Part shown: one piece after another, positions 1 through 9,198 of the stretch | Layout: each line of letters begins with the position of its first letter | How positions within the stretch are numbered: the stretch's first letter is position 1 | Assembly: GCA_023622055.1 (NCBI GenBank) | Contig: JAMNZY010000105.1 | Span: 1-35,761, forward strand | Reading direction: 5' to 3' | DNA from: Bacillota bacterium | GTDB taxonomy: Bacteria > Bacillota > Thermosediminibacteria > Thermosediminibacterales > Tepidanaerobacteraceae | DNA length: 35,761 nt | Program-made: the position numbers and the translations under genes | The notes under the pieces: generated by a model | Databases searched by the model: none | The model's input: the letters and a program-made list of their open reading frames with translations, nothing else | What the model was told of the DNA's origin: nothing

Positions 1-393
<393 letters not shown>

Positions 394-394
394 A

Positions 395-754
395 TTGGTA
401 GTAGCTGAAAGAGAATTACAAAGGAGAAATTATTATAGAGAAAGAGCACATCACCACGATATATACCCACAACAGAGAAAGACACCAAATCATAAATTAC
501 AGTATATATGCAGACTTATTGCAGTTGCCCTTTTGTTTTTTTTGCTATTGTACAGATTCTGCATCATTACCGAATGCCAGTACAAAGTGGAGAAACTCCA
601 ATCTGAAATTGAAGAAATCAACATGCAAAATGAACGTCTAAAGGTGGAAATAGCCAATCTCAAATCTGTAGCCAGAATTGAAGATATTGCCAAAAACAAA
701 TTAAATATGAAAGAACCGGATAGTCAACAAATAATATATTTAAATGAAAATTAG
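395..754 (+). CDS. ftsL: Cell division protein FtsL
   Basis: FtsL is a small bitopic septum protein that bridges DivIB/DivIC and the SpoVE/PBP synthase pair. The product has a basic cytoplasmic N-terminus, one membrane helix (RLIAVALLFFLLLYRFCII, about residues 40-58) and an outer coiled coil rich in E, I and L (VEKLQSEIEEINMQNERLK). This is the normal FtsL/DivIC layout at about 119 aa. The track starts at GTG 386, but TTG 395 is preferred: AAAGGGTGA ends about 5 nt before it and it follows the rsmH stop directly. FtsL sequences diverge fast, so the name rests on size, topology and position between rsmH and the PBP gene. Confidence 0.85.
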   Translation: MVVAERELQRRNYYRERAHHHDIYPQQRKTPNHKLQYICRLIAVALLFFLLLYRFCIITECQYKVEKLQSEIEEINMQNERLKVEIANLKSVARIEDIAKNKLNMKEPDSQQIIYLNEN

Positions 755-776
755 TGTAGATGTAGGTGAAAGGTAG

Positions 777-2852
777 ATGTCGGTTCCTCAAATCGTAATT
801 AAAAGGAGATTGGTTGTGCTCCTTTTATTTTCATTAATGCTTAGTTTTATATTAATGGGACGGGTTTTCTGGATTCAGTTTGTCTTGGGTGATGAACTGA
901 AAGACCGAGCCCTTAGCCAATGGACAAGTGACGTTCCCATAGAACCAAAGCGGGGGACCATATACGATAGAAACAAGAATCCCCTTGCCATTAGTGCAAC
1001 GGTAGATACAGTTGTGGCAAGTCCCCCTGATATTGAAGACATAGAGAAAACTGCCAGACTGCTGGCTGAAGCTTTGGACATGGATAAAGACAAGCTGGAA
1101 GAGACTTTAAAGACAGCTAAGGAACAAAAAAAAGGGGCAATATACATAAAGCGGAAGATAAGCGATGAAGAGTCAGAAGCAGTAAGAAATCTAAACTTAA
1201 AGGGCATATATTTTACTAAAGAAAATAAAAGGTTTTACCCTGAAAGGAACTTATGCTCTCATGTATTGGGCTTTACGGGTATAGACAGCCAAGGCCTTGA
1301 TGGAATAGAATTAATTTATGAAAAATATCTCAAAGGGACTCCGGGAAGAATCGTATCTGAAAAAGATGCTTTGAGCAGAAAGCTCCCTTTTGGCACTGAT
1401 AAATACATACCACCAGAAGATGGCTTGGATTTAATCCTAACTATTGATAAAATTATACAGCACATTGCGGAAAGAGAATTGGAAAAGGCTTTAGCCCAGC
1501 ACAATGCCAAAAGAGGTACGGTTATAGTCATGGATCCCAAAACAGGAGAAATACTTGCTTTAGCCAATAAACCTGATTATGACCCAAATAATTTCGGTCA
1601 GTACCCCCAGAAACTTTGGCGAAATGCTGCCGTATCAGATGTATATGAACCCGGCTCTACCTTTAAGATTGTAACAGCATCTGCGGCGCTGGAAGAAGGG
1701 GTTGCTAGACCGGAGGATAAGTTTTACGATCCTGGTTACGCTATTGTTTCAGGAGTTAGAATAGGCTGTTGGTATCATGGAGGTCATGGCAGCCAAACTT
1801 TTATTCAACTGCTGGAAAACTCCTGCAATCCAGGTTTTGTAGATTTGGGAATGAAGCTAGGCAAAGACAGAATGATGAAGTATATTAAAGGTTTCGGTTT
1901 TGGTGATAAAACTGGAGTGGACTTACCAGGAGAAGCTAGAGGCCTTCTCGACCCAACCAAAGTGGGGCCTGTTGAATTGGCCACAATATCTTTTGGTCAG
2001 GGAATTTCAGTGACACCTATTCAGCTAATCACAGCCCTTTCTACAATAGCCAATGACGGAAAATTAGTCCAACCTCATGTGGCAAAGGCAATTGTTGACA
2101 AAGACGGAAATACTATCCATGAGTTTTCTCCCGCTCCTTTGCGTCAGGTAGTGTCCTATGAAACGGCTCAAGAAATGAAGAAGATTTTAGAAAGCGTTGT
2201 GACCAACGGAACAGGTGGCAGGGGCAAGGTGGAAGGTTACAGAGTTGCAGGTAAGACCGGTACAGCTGAAAAATATGTGCCGGGAAAATACGTGGTTTCA
2301 TATATGGGATTTGCTCCTGTTGATGATCCTAAATTAGCCATCTTGGTAATCATAGATGAGCCCTCCGGCGGGTTAATCTACGGCGGCACCATAGCAGGGC
2401 CAGTTTTCCAGAAAATATTGGCTGATTCATTAAATTATCTGGGGATAGAACCTGAAATTGAGTTTATTGAAGAAAAAGAGTATATTATAGTTCCGGATTT
2501 GCGCAACCTGTACATTGAAGATGCTAGAAAGATATTATTGCAAAACGGCTTATCTGCCCGGGTAGAAGGGGAAGGGTATGTAGTAACAGAGCAGGTACCC
2601 ATGCCTGGTGCACAAGTTAATAAAAATACCACTGTACTGCTGAAAGTATCAGATTCAAAGACTAACAAAGATCCCGTGACCATTCCCGATTTAACAGGCC
2701 GAACTGTCAAGGAATCCACTGATATATTAAATGCTATTGGACTGAATATAGAAATAGTGGGAAGCGGTTATGCTGTCAATCAAAACCCACCACCAGATGT
2801 AGAAGTGGGTTTGGGAACTACAGTGAGAGTTGAGTTTTCCCAAAATCCATAA
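777..2852 (+). CDS. spoVD: Class B penicillin-binding protein, SpoVD/PBP2B type, with two PASTA domains
   Basis: This is a DD-transpeptidase that crosslinks peptidoglycan at the septum and, in spore formers, in the spore cortex. It has an N-terminal membrane anchor (about residues 11-34), a PBP dimerisation domain, then a transpeptidase domain with STFK at 294-297 (acylated serine 294), SCN at 349-351 and KTG at 493-495. Two PASTA repeats follow, beginning near IIVPDLRNL and VTIPDLTGR. At 691 aa it is a full-length member. B. subtilis has two neighbouring genes, pbpB (two PASTA domains) and spoVD (one). Here a single gene fills the slot and has the two-PASTA tail, so it may serve both vegetative and sporulation septa. 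That dual role is inference. The partner is the SEDS protein at 8100. Confidence 0.92.
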   Translation: MSVPQIVIKRRLVVLLLFSLMLSFILMGRVFWIQFVLGDELKDRALSQWTSDVPIEPKRGTIYDRNKNPLAISATVDTVVASPPDIEDIEKTARLLAEALDMDKDKLEETLKTAKEQKKGAIYIKRKISDEESEAVRNLNLKGIYFTKENKRFYPERNLCSHVLGFTGIDSQGLDGIELIYEKYLKGTPGRIVSEKDALSRKLPFGTDKYIPPEDGLDLILTIDKIIQHIAERELEKALAQHNAKRGTVIVMDPKTGEILALANKPDYDPNNFGQYPQKLWRNAAVSDVYEPGSTFKIVTASAALEEGVARPEDKFYDPGYAIVSGVRIGCWYHGGHGSQTFIQLLENSCNPGFVDLGMKLGKDRMMKYIKGFGFGDKTGVDLPGEARGLLDPTKVGPVELATISFGQGISVTPIQLITALSTIANDGKLVQPHVAKAIVDKDGNTIHEFSPAPLRQVVSYETAQEMKKILESVVTNGTGGRGKVEGYRVAGKTGTAEKYVPGKYVVSYMGFAPVDDPKLAILVIIDEPSGGLIYGGTIAGPVFQKILADSLNYLGIEPEIEFIEEKEYIIVPDLRNLYIEDARKILLQNGLSARVEGEGYVVTEQVPMPGAQVNKNTTVLLKVSDSKTNKDPVTIPDLTGRTVKESTDILNAIGLNIEIVGSGYAVNQNPPPDVEVGLGTTVRVEFSQNP

Positions 2853-2894
2853 GGTTAAATTAAACTATCAAATACATGTTTAAAGAGGGTTAAT

Positions 2895-4370
2895 ATGAAC
2901 ATTAGAGAACTGATAAAGATTTTGCCAGAAGTAATTTCTGTAGAAGGACCAACTAATTTAGAGATAAATTCTGTTACAGATGATTCCAGACAAATAAAAG
3001 AAGGGGCTCTGTTTGTTGCAGTGCTCGGTGAAAATTTCGATGGCCACCATTTTATACATGAAGTCATAAAGGCTGGAGCTAAAGCAGTAATTGGGGAAAA
3101 ACCAAAACCTTTATACATGGCAAAGGATATAACTTATATTAGGGTTAAAAATAGCCGAAAAGCTCTAGCTATTTCCGCAGCCTGGTTTTACGGTTTTCCT
3201 GGTGAAAAATTAAAGCTTATTGGAGTTACGGGGACCAGTGGCAAAACCACAACTACCTATCTTATCAGGGCAATGCTGAAAGAAGTTGGGGTTACCTCGG
3301 GTGTGATTGGCACCATCGGGAATATTATAAATGACCACAAACTGCCTACATCATTTACCACTCCCGACCCATTAAAATTAAACGAGCTATTTTCACAAAT
3401 GTTGGAGCAAAATATAGAATATGTGGTGATGGAGGTATCATCCCATTCCCTAAAACTTCACCGAGTAGAAGGGTTAAAATTTGAGGTAGGGGTCTTTACC
3501 AACCTGACTCAAGACCACTTAGACTTTCACAAAACCCTTGAGGACTATTTTTGGTCAAAGCAAAAACTTTTTCTGCAATCTAAGCGGGCTGCGATTAATA
3601 TTGATGACAAAAGCGGCAAGAGGCTGTTAAGTACCATTGATATTCCCTTACTTACTTATGGCATTGAAAATCCTGCTGACCTTATGGCCCAAGACATGCG
3701 TCAGACCAGTGAAGGAGTTTTTTACAATCTTGTCTACAAAGACAAAAAATATCCGGTTTTCTACGGAGTACCTGGTCGTTTTAGTGTCTACAATTCTCTT
3801 TCAGCTTTAGCGACAGGTATTATCCTAGGCTTTCCCATAGAGACTTTAATAACTGCTTTGAAAAAAGTAAAAGGAGTTCCAGGCAGGTTTGAGCTCATTA
3901 AAAATGATAAGGATATTACTGTTATTGTCGATTATGCTCACAAACCAGACAGCTTAAAAAACGTCCTATTGACAATTAAGGAATTCTGCAAAGGCAAAAT
4001 TATAACTGTTTTTGGCTGTGGCGGAAATAGAGACAAGGGGAAGAGACCTATCATGGGCCAAATAGCTTCAGAGCTATCTGATTATACGATTATTACCTCA
4101 GATAATCCGAGAAATGAGGATCCAGAGGCTATTATACGGGAGATTGAAAGGGGAGTAGTTGGCAAAAACTTTGTAAAAATCACTGACCGGAAAAAGGCTA
4201 TACAGCAAGGATTAAAGATGGCCCAAAAAGGAGATGTTGTCTTAATTGCTGGAAAAGGCCACGAGACTTATCAGATAATCGGCGATAAAAAAATACATTT
4301 TGATGATAAAGAGGTTGTAAAAGAGTTTTTTAATGGCGGAGGGCCCTCAGATGAAGACATTAAATATTAG
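2895..4370 (+). CDS. murE: UDP-N-acetylmuramoyl-tripeptide synthetase MurE
   Basis: MurE is a cytoplasmic ATP-dependent ligase that adds the third amino acid to UDP-MurNAc-L-Ala-D-Glu. The P-loop GTSGKTT lies at 113-119, followed by the central Mur ligase domain and a C-terminal domain with DNPRNEDP beginning at residue 403. The DNPR motif marks enzymes that use meso-diaminopimelate, so mDAP-type wall is predicted. At 491 aa it is full length. The ATG at 2895 follows AGAGGG with suitable spacing. The 3' end overlaps murF by 20 nt, which suggests translational coupling. Confidence 0.95.
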   Translation: MNIRELIKILPEVISVEGPTNLEINSVTDDSRQIKEGALFVAVLGENFDGHHFIHEVIKAGAKAVIGEKPKPLYMAKDITYIRVKNSRKALAISAAWFYGFPGEKLKLIGVTGTSGKTTTTYLIRAMLKEVGVTSGVIGTIGNIINDHKLPTSFTTPDPLKLNELFSQMLEQNIEYVVMEVSSHSLKLHRVEGLKFEVGVFTNLTQDHLDFHKTLEDYFWSKQKLFLQSKRAAINIDDKSGKRLLSTIDIPLLTYGIENPADLMAQDMRQTSEGVFYNLVYKDKKYPVFYGVPGRFSVYNSLSALATGIILGFPIETLITALKKVKGVPGRFELIKNDKDITVIVDYAHKPDSLKNVLLTIKEFCKGKIITVFGCGGNRDKGKRPIMGQIASELSDYTIITSDNPRNEDPEAIIREIERGVVGKNFVKITDRKKAIQQGLKMAQKGDVVLIAGKGHETYQIIGDKKIHFDDKEVVKEFFNGGGPSDEDIKY

Positions 4371-5736
4371 GGAAGTCGTTGAGGCTGTTGGTGGGAAGTA
4401 TTTCTGTAGAGAATTTGATATATCGATAAAAGGCGTTTCTACGGATTCCAGGACAATAAAAAAAGATGACCTGTTTGTGCCTTTGGCAGGACCTAACTTT
4501 GACGGTCATGATTTCATAAGGAAGGCCGTTGAAAAAGGTGCTGGTGCTGCCCTTTGTGAACAAAGCAAAAAGATGAAAGTTGAAGGCTTACCTGTCGAGA
4601 AAATCATCTTTGTGGACAACACCCAGTTAGCACTGTTGAGCCTAGCTGCTTATTACAGAGCCCTTTTTGACATACCTTTTATTGCCGTAACAGGCAGTGT
4701 AGGCAAAACCACCACGAAAGAAATGATTGCAGAGATATTAAATACCAGATTTAATGTTTTAAAGACACCAGGGAATTTAAACAATGAAATAGGCTTACCT
4801 CTTACCCTTTTTCAATTGGATGATTGTCACGATATGGGCGTGGTAGAGCTGGGAATGAGTGGTCTGGGAGAAATTCAAAGACTGACAAATGTGGTAAAGC
4901 CCAAAGTGGCTGTTATAACAAATATAGGCGTTGCACATATAGAAAAGCTGGGAAACAAACAAAACATTGCACGGGCCAAGATGGAAATACTGGAGCCTCT
5001 TACAAAAAATGATATTGCGGTGCTTCATGCCGACAGTGTGGAATTATGGAACGAAAAAGACAAGATAATACCTAAAGCGGTATTCTTTGGCCGGGAGCGG
5101 GGCCATATCAGAGCAAAAAACTTAGTATCTGATGATACAGGAGTTCAGTTTGACATATACGGCTGTTACGGTGAGATAACATTTAAGATGACACTTCCGG
5201 GAATTCACAATGTAAATAATGCTTTGGCTGCCATTGCAGTAGGTTTTGAATTGGGCTTAACCAAAGAAGAAATACAATGGGGTTTGCAAAACTTAAAATT
5301 GCCAGAGATGCGGCTTCAACTAAAAAAATCCTTTTTTGGAGCTGAAATAATCGACGATGCATATAATGCCAATCCAGACTCCATGAAAGCTGCCCTGGAG
5401 CTCCTGTGTCAGAGAGGACAGGGGAAGAAAAAAGCTGCTGTGTTGGGGGACATGCTGGAGCTAGGCAATTTAGCCGAAGATGCCCACTTTAAAATCGGTG
5501 AATATGCGGCAAAGAGAGCGGACAAAATTATTGCCATAGGCAATTTTGCTGAAAGTATAAAAGCTGGAGCGCTGCGAGGGAAAATTGACAGCACCTGTAT
5601 CTATACATTCCCAACAGTAAAAGAGGCATCATTGGAAATACAAGACCTTGTAAAAGATTGTGATATAATTTTGGTGAAAGCTTCTCGTGGATTGAAGTTG
5701 GAACAAATAACGGAACTATTGGTCAGGAGGTCTTAA
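4351..5736 (+). CDS. murF: UDP-N-acetylmuramoyl-tripeptide:D-alanyl-D-alanine ligase MurF
   Basis: MurF attaches D-Ala-D-Ala to the UDP-MurNAc tripeptide, finishing the soluble pentapeptide precursor. It has the three Mur ligase domains: an N-terminal substrate-binding region (STDSRTIKKDDLFVPL), P-loop GSVGKTT at about 115-121, NNEIGLPLTL, and a C-terminal part with DDAYNANPDSM. The track opens at ATG 4333, but ATG 4351 has GGAGGG placed 7 nt upstream and gives a normal 461-aa protein, so I chose 4351. murF sits between murE and mraY as in many Gram-negative dcw clusters; in B. subtilis it lies elsewhere. Confidence 0.94.
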   Translation: MKTLNIREVVEAVGGKYFCREFDISIKGVSTDSRTIKKDDLFVPLAGPNFDGHDFIRKAVEKGAGAALCEQSKKMKVEGLPVEKIIFVDNTQLALLSLAAYYRALFDIPFIAVTGSVGKTTTKEMIAEILNTRFNVLKTPGNLNNEIGLPLTLFQLDDCHDMGVVELGMSGLGEIQRLTNVVKPKVAVITNIGVAHIEKLGNKQNIARAKMEILEPLTKNDIAVLHADSVELWNEKDKIIPKAVFFGRERGHIRAKNLVSDDTGVQFDIYGCYGEITFKMTLPGIHNVNNALAAIAVGFELGLTKEEIQWGLQNLKLPEMRLQLKKSFFGAEIIDDAYNANPDSMKAALELLCQRGQGKKKAAVLGDMLELGNLAEDAHFKIGEYAAKRADKIIAIGNFAESIKAGALRGKIDSTCIYTFPTVKEASLEIQDLVKDCDIILVKASRGLKLEQITELLVRRS

Positions 5737-5737
5737 A

Positions 5738-6703
5738 TTGGGTGTGGAATTTTTTACAGCTCTAGTCTCATTTATAATTACTGCTGTGCTGGGAATATTG
5801 TTAATACCAATACTAGAGAAACTCAAGTTTGGGCAAAGGGTAAGAAGTGATGGTCCTAAGCGCCATTTGTCAAAAACAGGGACTCCCACCATGGGTGGTA
5901 TTATTTTTATCCCCGCCATCGCCCTGGCAACTATGCTATTTTCAGGTATTAATATTGATACTGCGGCAGTTATTTTTTTTATGATTGGATTTGGCCTAAT
6001 AGGTTTTGCCGATGATTTTATAAAGATTATTAAAAAAAGGTCTTTAGGCCTTAGAGCCAACCAAAAACTGCTGTTTCAACTTATACTCTCAGCAGTCTTG
6101 ATAGTTTATGTGTTTTCAAACTATGCCAATCCCACGGAAATTTTAGTTCCCTTTTCAAATAGAAGGCTAGACCTAGGCCTATTTTACATTCCCTTTACCG
6201 TTATATTTATTATTTTGGGTACAGTTAACAGTGTAAATCTCACCGATGGCTTAGATGGCTTAGTCTCTGGTATCGTAGCCATAATAGGGTTTTTCTATAC
6301 AGCCCTTCTAATGGAAAGCAATTTAAATCTAGCCATCTTTAGCTGTGCCATAACTGGAGGCTGTTTAGGTTTTTTGATGTTTAATTATCATCCAGCGAAG
6401 GTTTTTATGGGAGATACTGGCTCCTTGGGCTTAGGAGGTGCTCTGGCGGCCATAACCGTTTTATCTCGCAGCCATCTTTTTCTGGCAATAGTTGGCATCA
6501 TTTTTATAATTGAAACCATTTCGGTTATTTTGCAGGTCATATCTTTTAGACTTACAGGAAAGAGAATATTTAAAATGAGTCCTATTCATCACCATTTTGA
6601 ATTGTGTGGTTGGAGCGAGCGGAAGGTAGTCCACGTTTTTTGGCTGATTACTTTTATTGCGGGGATCTTAGGACTCCTTACGTATAAGGGGGTAATTATG
6701 TAA
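5738..6703 (+). CDS. mraY: Phospho-N-acetylmuramoyl-pentapeptide transferase MraY
   Basis: MraY is an integral membrane enzyme that moves phospho-MurNAc-pentapeptide to undecaprenyl phosphate, forming lipid I. Signature segments are present in order: PTMGGI, FADDFIKI (the DD pair binds Mg2+), NLTDGLDGL, FMGDTGSLGLG and the HHHFE motif near the C-terminus. There are about ten hydrophobic segments and 321 aa, which is typical. The start is TTG 5738, with CAGGAGGT ending 6 nt upstream and the murF stop immediately before it. Confidence 0.96.
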   Translation: MGVEFFTALVSFIITAVLGILLIPILEKLKFGQRVRSDGPKRHLSKTGTPTMGGIIFIPAIALATMLFSGINIDTAAVIFFMIGFGLIGFADDFIKIIKKRSLGLRANQKLLFQLILSAVLIVYVFSNYANPTEILVPFSNRRLDLGLFYIPFTVIFIILGTVNSVNLTDGLDGLVSGIVAIIGFFYTALLMESNLNLAIFSCAITGGCLGFLMFNYHPAKVFMGDTGSLGLGGALAAITVLSRSHLFLAIVGIIFIIETISVILQVISFRLTGKRIFKMSPIHHHFELCGWSERKVVHVFWLITFIAGILGLLTYKGVIM

Positions 6704-6730
6704 TAATATAAAGAAAGGGGAAATCTGAAA

Positions 6731-8086
6731 GTGGAACTTAAGGGGAAAAATGTGCTGATATTAGGGTTGGCTCGCAGTGGTGTTGCTGCTGCTGTTGAGC
6801 TGGCAAATTTAGGGGCAAAAGTGACTGCCAGTGATTTAAAAACAAGAGATAATTTAAAGGATGCTGACAGATTAGAATTAATGGGTGTAAAGTTAGTCTT
6901 GGGAGAACATCCCCATACCCTTTTAAACGAATGTGATCTCATTGTGCTCAGTCCTGGTGTCCCCAGTGATTTAGAACTTTTATATGAAGCCAGAAAAAGA
7001 GATATACCAATTATCAGTGAATTGGAACTAGGGTTTTGGTTTGCAAAAGCCCCCATAATTGCAGTTACCGGCACAAACGGCAAAACCACGACTACCACTT
7101 TAATTGGTGAAATACTTAAAAATAATGGCAATAATATCACCTTAGCTGGTAATATCGGCATTCCTTTGATTAAAGAAGTTGAGAAAGCTGACAGCAAAGA
7201 TTATTTAGTCGTGGAAGTTAGCAGCTTTCAATTAGAAAATATAATGCATTTTAGGCCTAAAATAAGCGTAATATTAAATATCACAGAAGATCATTTAAAT
7301 CGTCACAAGACTTTTGAAAATTATATAGAAGCTAAAGCTAGGATCTTTGAAAACCAGACAGAAGAAGATTACACGGTACTGAACTATGATGACCCTATTG
7401 TTAAGTCTTTTGTCAATCGAATCAAATCAAAAATCTTTTTCTTCAGTCAAAAAGAGGAACTTCCCCGGGGTATATACGTTAAAAATGGTGTAATAGTAAT
7501 AAGAGAAAATGGAAAAATTTACCCACTGCTCAAGGCTGAGGAACTCGGGATAAAAGGCAGCCACAATTTAGAAAACGCATTGGCAGCAGCTTGTGTTGGA
7601 TGGATTTGCAAGGTTAATTTAAATAATATGGCGGAGACCCTCAAGGATTTTCACGGTGTAGAGCATCGCCTGGAGTTTGTTACAGAAATTAATAATGTTA
7701 AATTTTTTAACGATTCAAAAGCCACTAATCCCTATGCTGCTCAAAAATCTATAGAAGCTTTAAAGGAACCCATCGTACTTATTGCCGGTGGATATGATAA
7801 AAATAGCGATTATACAAATTTTGTAAAAACCTTTAATGGAAAGGTTAAAAAACTCATTCTAATTGGAGATACAGCTCCTATTATTGAAGAAACTGCAAAA
7901 GAGAATGGTTTTTTAGATATCCAAAAAGCAACTTCCTTGCAGCAAGCGGTAAAACTTGCCTATGATGCGGCAAAGCCTGGAGATGCTGTGCTTTTATCTC
8001 CTGCCTGTGCCAGCTGGGATATGTTTGAAAGTTTTGAGGAAAGGGGTCGGCTTTTCAAAGAAATGGTATATTCTTTGAAAGATTGA
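6731..8086 (+). CDS. murD: UDP-N-acetylmuramoyl-L-alanine:D-glutamate ligase MurD
   Basis: MurD is a cytoplasmic ligase that adds D-glutamate to UDP-MurNAc-L-Ala. It has an N-terminal nucleotide-binding fold (LILGLARSGVAAA), P-loop GTNGKTT at 114-120, the ITEDHLNRH segment of the central domain, and the C-terminal motif NDSKATNPYAA. Length is 451 aa, as expected. The GTG start at 6731 is preceded by AAAGGGGAAA at normal spacing. It lies 27 nt after mraY in the same operon. Confidence 0.95.
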   Translation: MELKGKNVLILGLARSGVAAAVELANLGAKVTASDLKTRDNLKDADRLELMGVKLVLGEHPHTLLNECDLIVLSPGVPSDLELLYEARKRDIPIISELELGFWFAKAPIIAVTGTNGKTTTTTLIGEILKNNGNNITLAGNIGIPLIKEVEKADSKDYLVVEVSSFQLENIMHFRPKISVILNITEDHLNRHKTFENYIEAKARIFENQTEEDYTVLNYDDPIVKSFVNRIKSKIFFFSQKEELPRGIYVKNGVIVIRENGKIYPLLKAEELGIKGSHNLENALAAACVGWICKVNLNNMAETLKDFHGVEHRLEFVTEINNVKFFNDSKATNPYAAQKSIEALKEPIVLIAGGYDKNSDYTNFVKTFNGKVKKLILIGDTAPIIEETAKENGFLDIQKATSLQQAVKLAYDAAKPGDAVLLSPACASWDMFESFEERGRLFKEMVYSLKD

Positions 8087-8099
8087 AGGAGTGATTTAT

Positions 8100-9197
8100 G
8101 TGTCCCGAAAGCCGCCGGATTTTGCTATACTCTTTACAGTATTAATCCTTGTGTGTTTCGGACTAATAATGGTATTTAGCTCCAGCAGTGTGAGAGCATA
8201 TTATTTTTACAATGACAGTTTTTACTTCTTTAAACGTCAATTAATTTGGGCTATGCTAGGTTTTATAGCAATGATATTTTTCATGAACTATGACTACTGG
8301 AAGATAAAAAAATACGAAAAACTGATAGTTTTTATTATGTTTTTATTGCTGGTGCTAGTGTTAATTCCAGGAATCGGAAAAAAGGTCAATGAAGCTCGCC
8401 GGTGGATTGGCGTAGGAGCTTTGACTATTCAACCTTCTGAAATTGCAAAACTTGGCATGATCATATATCTTTCATGCGGCTTAGAGCGGAAAGGGGAAAA
8501 GGTGCGTTCTTTTTTTGATGGCATCCTTCCTTTTTTGTTGGTTATGGGAGTAATTTGTGGCTTAATTTTAAAAGAACCCCATCTCAGCGCAACTGTTCTC
8601 ATTGGAATGACAACCTTCATCATGCTTTTCGTAGGTGGAGCCAAGATAACTCACATGATTGGTTTGGGAGCTTGTGGGTCAGTCCTTGCAGTGATGCTTG
8701 CCATCAGCAAACCTTATAGGCTAAAGCGAATACTTTCGTTTTTAGACCCATGGAAAAACCCCAGTGAAGAGGGGTACCATATCATTCAGTCTCTGTACGC
8801 ATTGGGTTCAGGTGGCCTAATTGGCGTAGGCATCGGGCAGAGCAGACAAAAATTTTTTTATCTCCCTGAGCCCCAAACAGATTTTATATTTTCAGTTATT
8901 GGAGAAGAGTTAGGATTTATAGGAGCAGCTTTTGTAATCATAGCTTTTATGTTTTTTATTTGGAGAGGATACAGGACGGCTATGGCGGCTCCAGACGTAT
9001 TTGGGAAACTTATGGCTACAGGTATAACCACCCTTATAGCTTTACAATTTTTAATAAATGTGGCGGTGGTAACGGCATCAGTGCCAGTTACCGGGATGCC
9101 ACTGCCTTTCATAAGTTATGGCGGCTCTTCACTGACTATAACAATGAGTCAGATTGGTATTTTGTTGAACATCTCAAGATATGCGGAGGTTAAGTGA
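8100..9197 (+). CDS. spoVE: SEDS-family lipid II polymerase/septal protein SpoVE (FtsW-like)
   Basis: SEDS proteins polymerise lipid II into glycan strands together with a class B PBP, here probably the SpoVD-type protein at 777. The protein has about ten membrane helices and conserved pieces ARRWIG, QPSEIAKLGMIIYLS, GIGQSRQKFFYLPEPQTDFI and the C-terminal MPLPFISYGGSS. Length is 365 aa. The track starts at GTG 8091, which directly abuts AAGGAG; GTG 8100 has that SD at 8 nt and is preferred. SpoVE is the usual name for the sporulation copy. With one SEDS gene in the cluster it could also carry the vegetative FtsW role. Confidence 0.92.
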   Translation: MSRKPPDFAILFTVLILVCFGLIMVFSSSSVRAYYFYNDSFYFFKRQLIWAMLGFIAMIFFMNYDYWKIKKYEKLIVFIMFLLLVLVLIPGIGKKVNEARRWIGVGALTIQPSEIAKLGMIIYLSCGLERKGEKVRSFFDGILPFLLVMGVICGLILKEPHLSATVLIGMTTFIMLFVGGAKITHMIGLGACGSVLAVMLAISKPYRLKRILSFLDPWKNPSEEGYHIIQSLYALGSGGLIGVGIGQSRQKFFYLPEPQTDFIFSVIGEELGFIGAAFVIIAFMFFIWRGYRTAMAAPDVFGKLMATGITTLIALQFLINVAVVTASVPVTGMPLPFISYGGSSLTITMSQIGILLNISRYAEVK

Positions 9198-9198
9198 A

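Noticed and set aside
6589-7197. 202-aa minus-strand ORF opposite the mraY end and murD start
   Set aside because: It lies antisense to two well-conserved genes, has a serine/proline/leucine-rich shadow composition, no SD context and no recognisable family.
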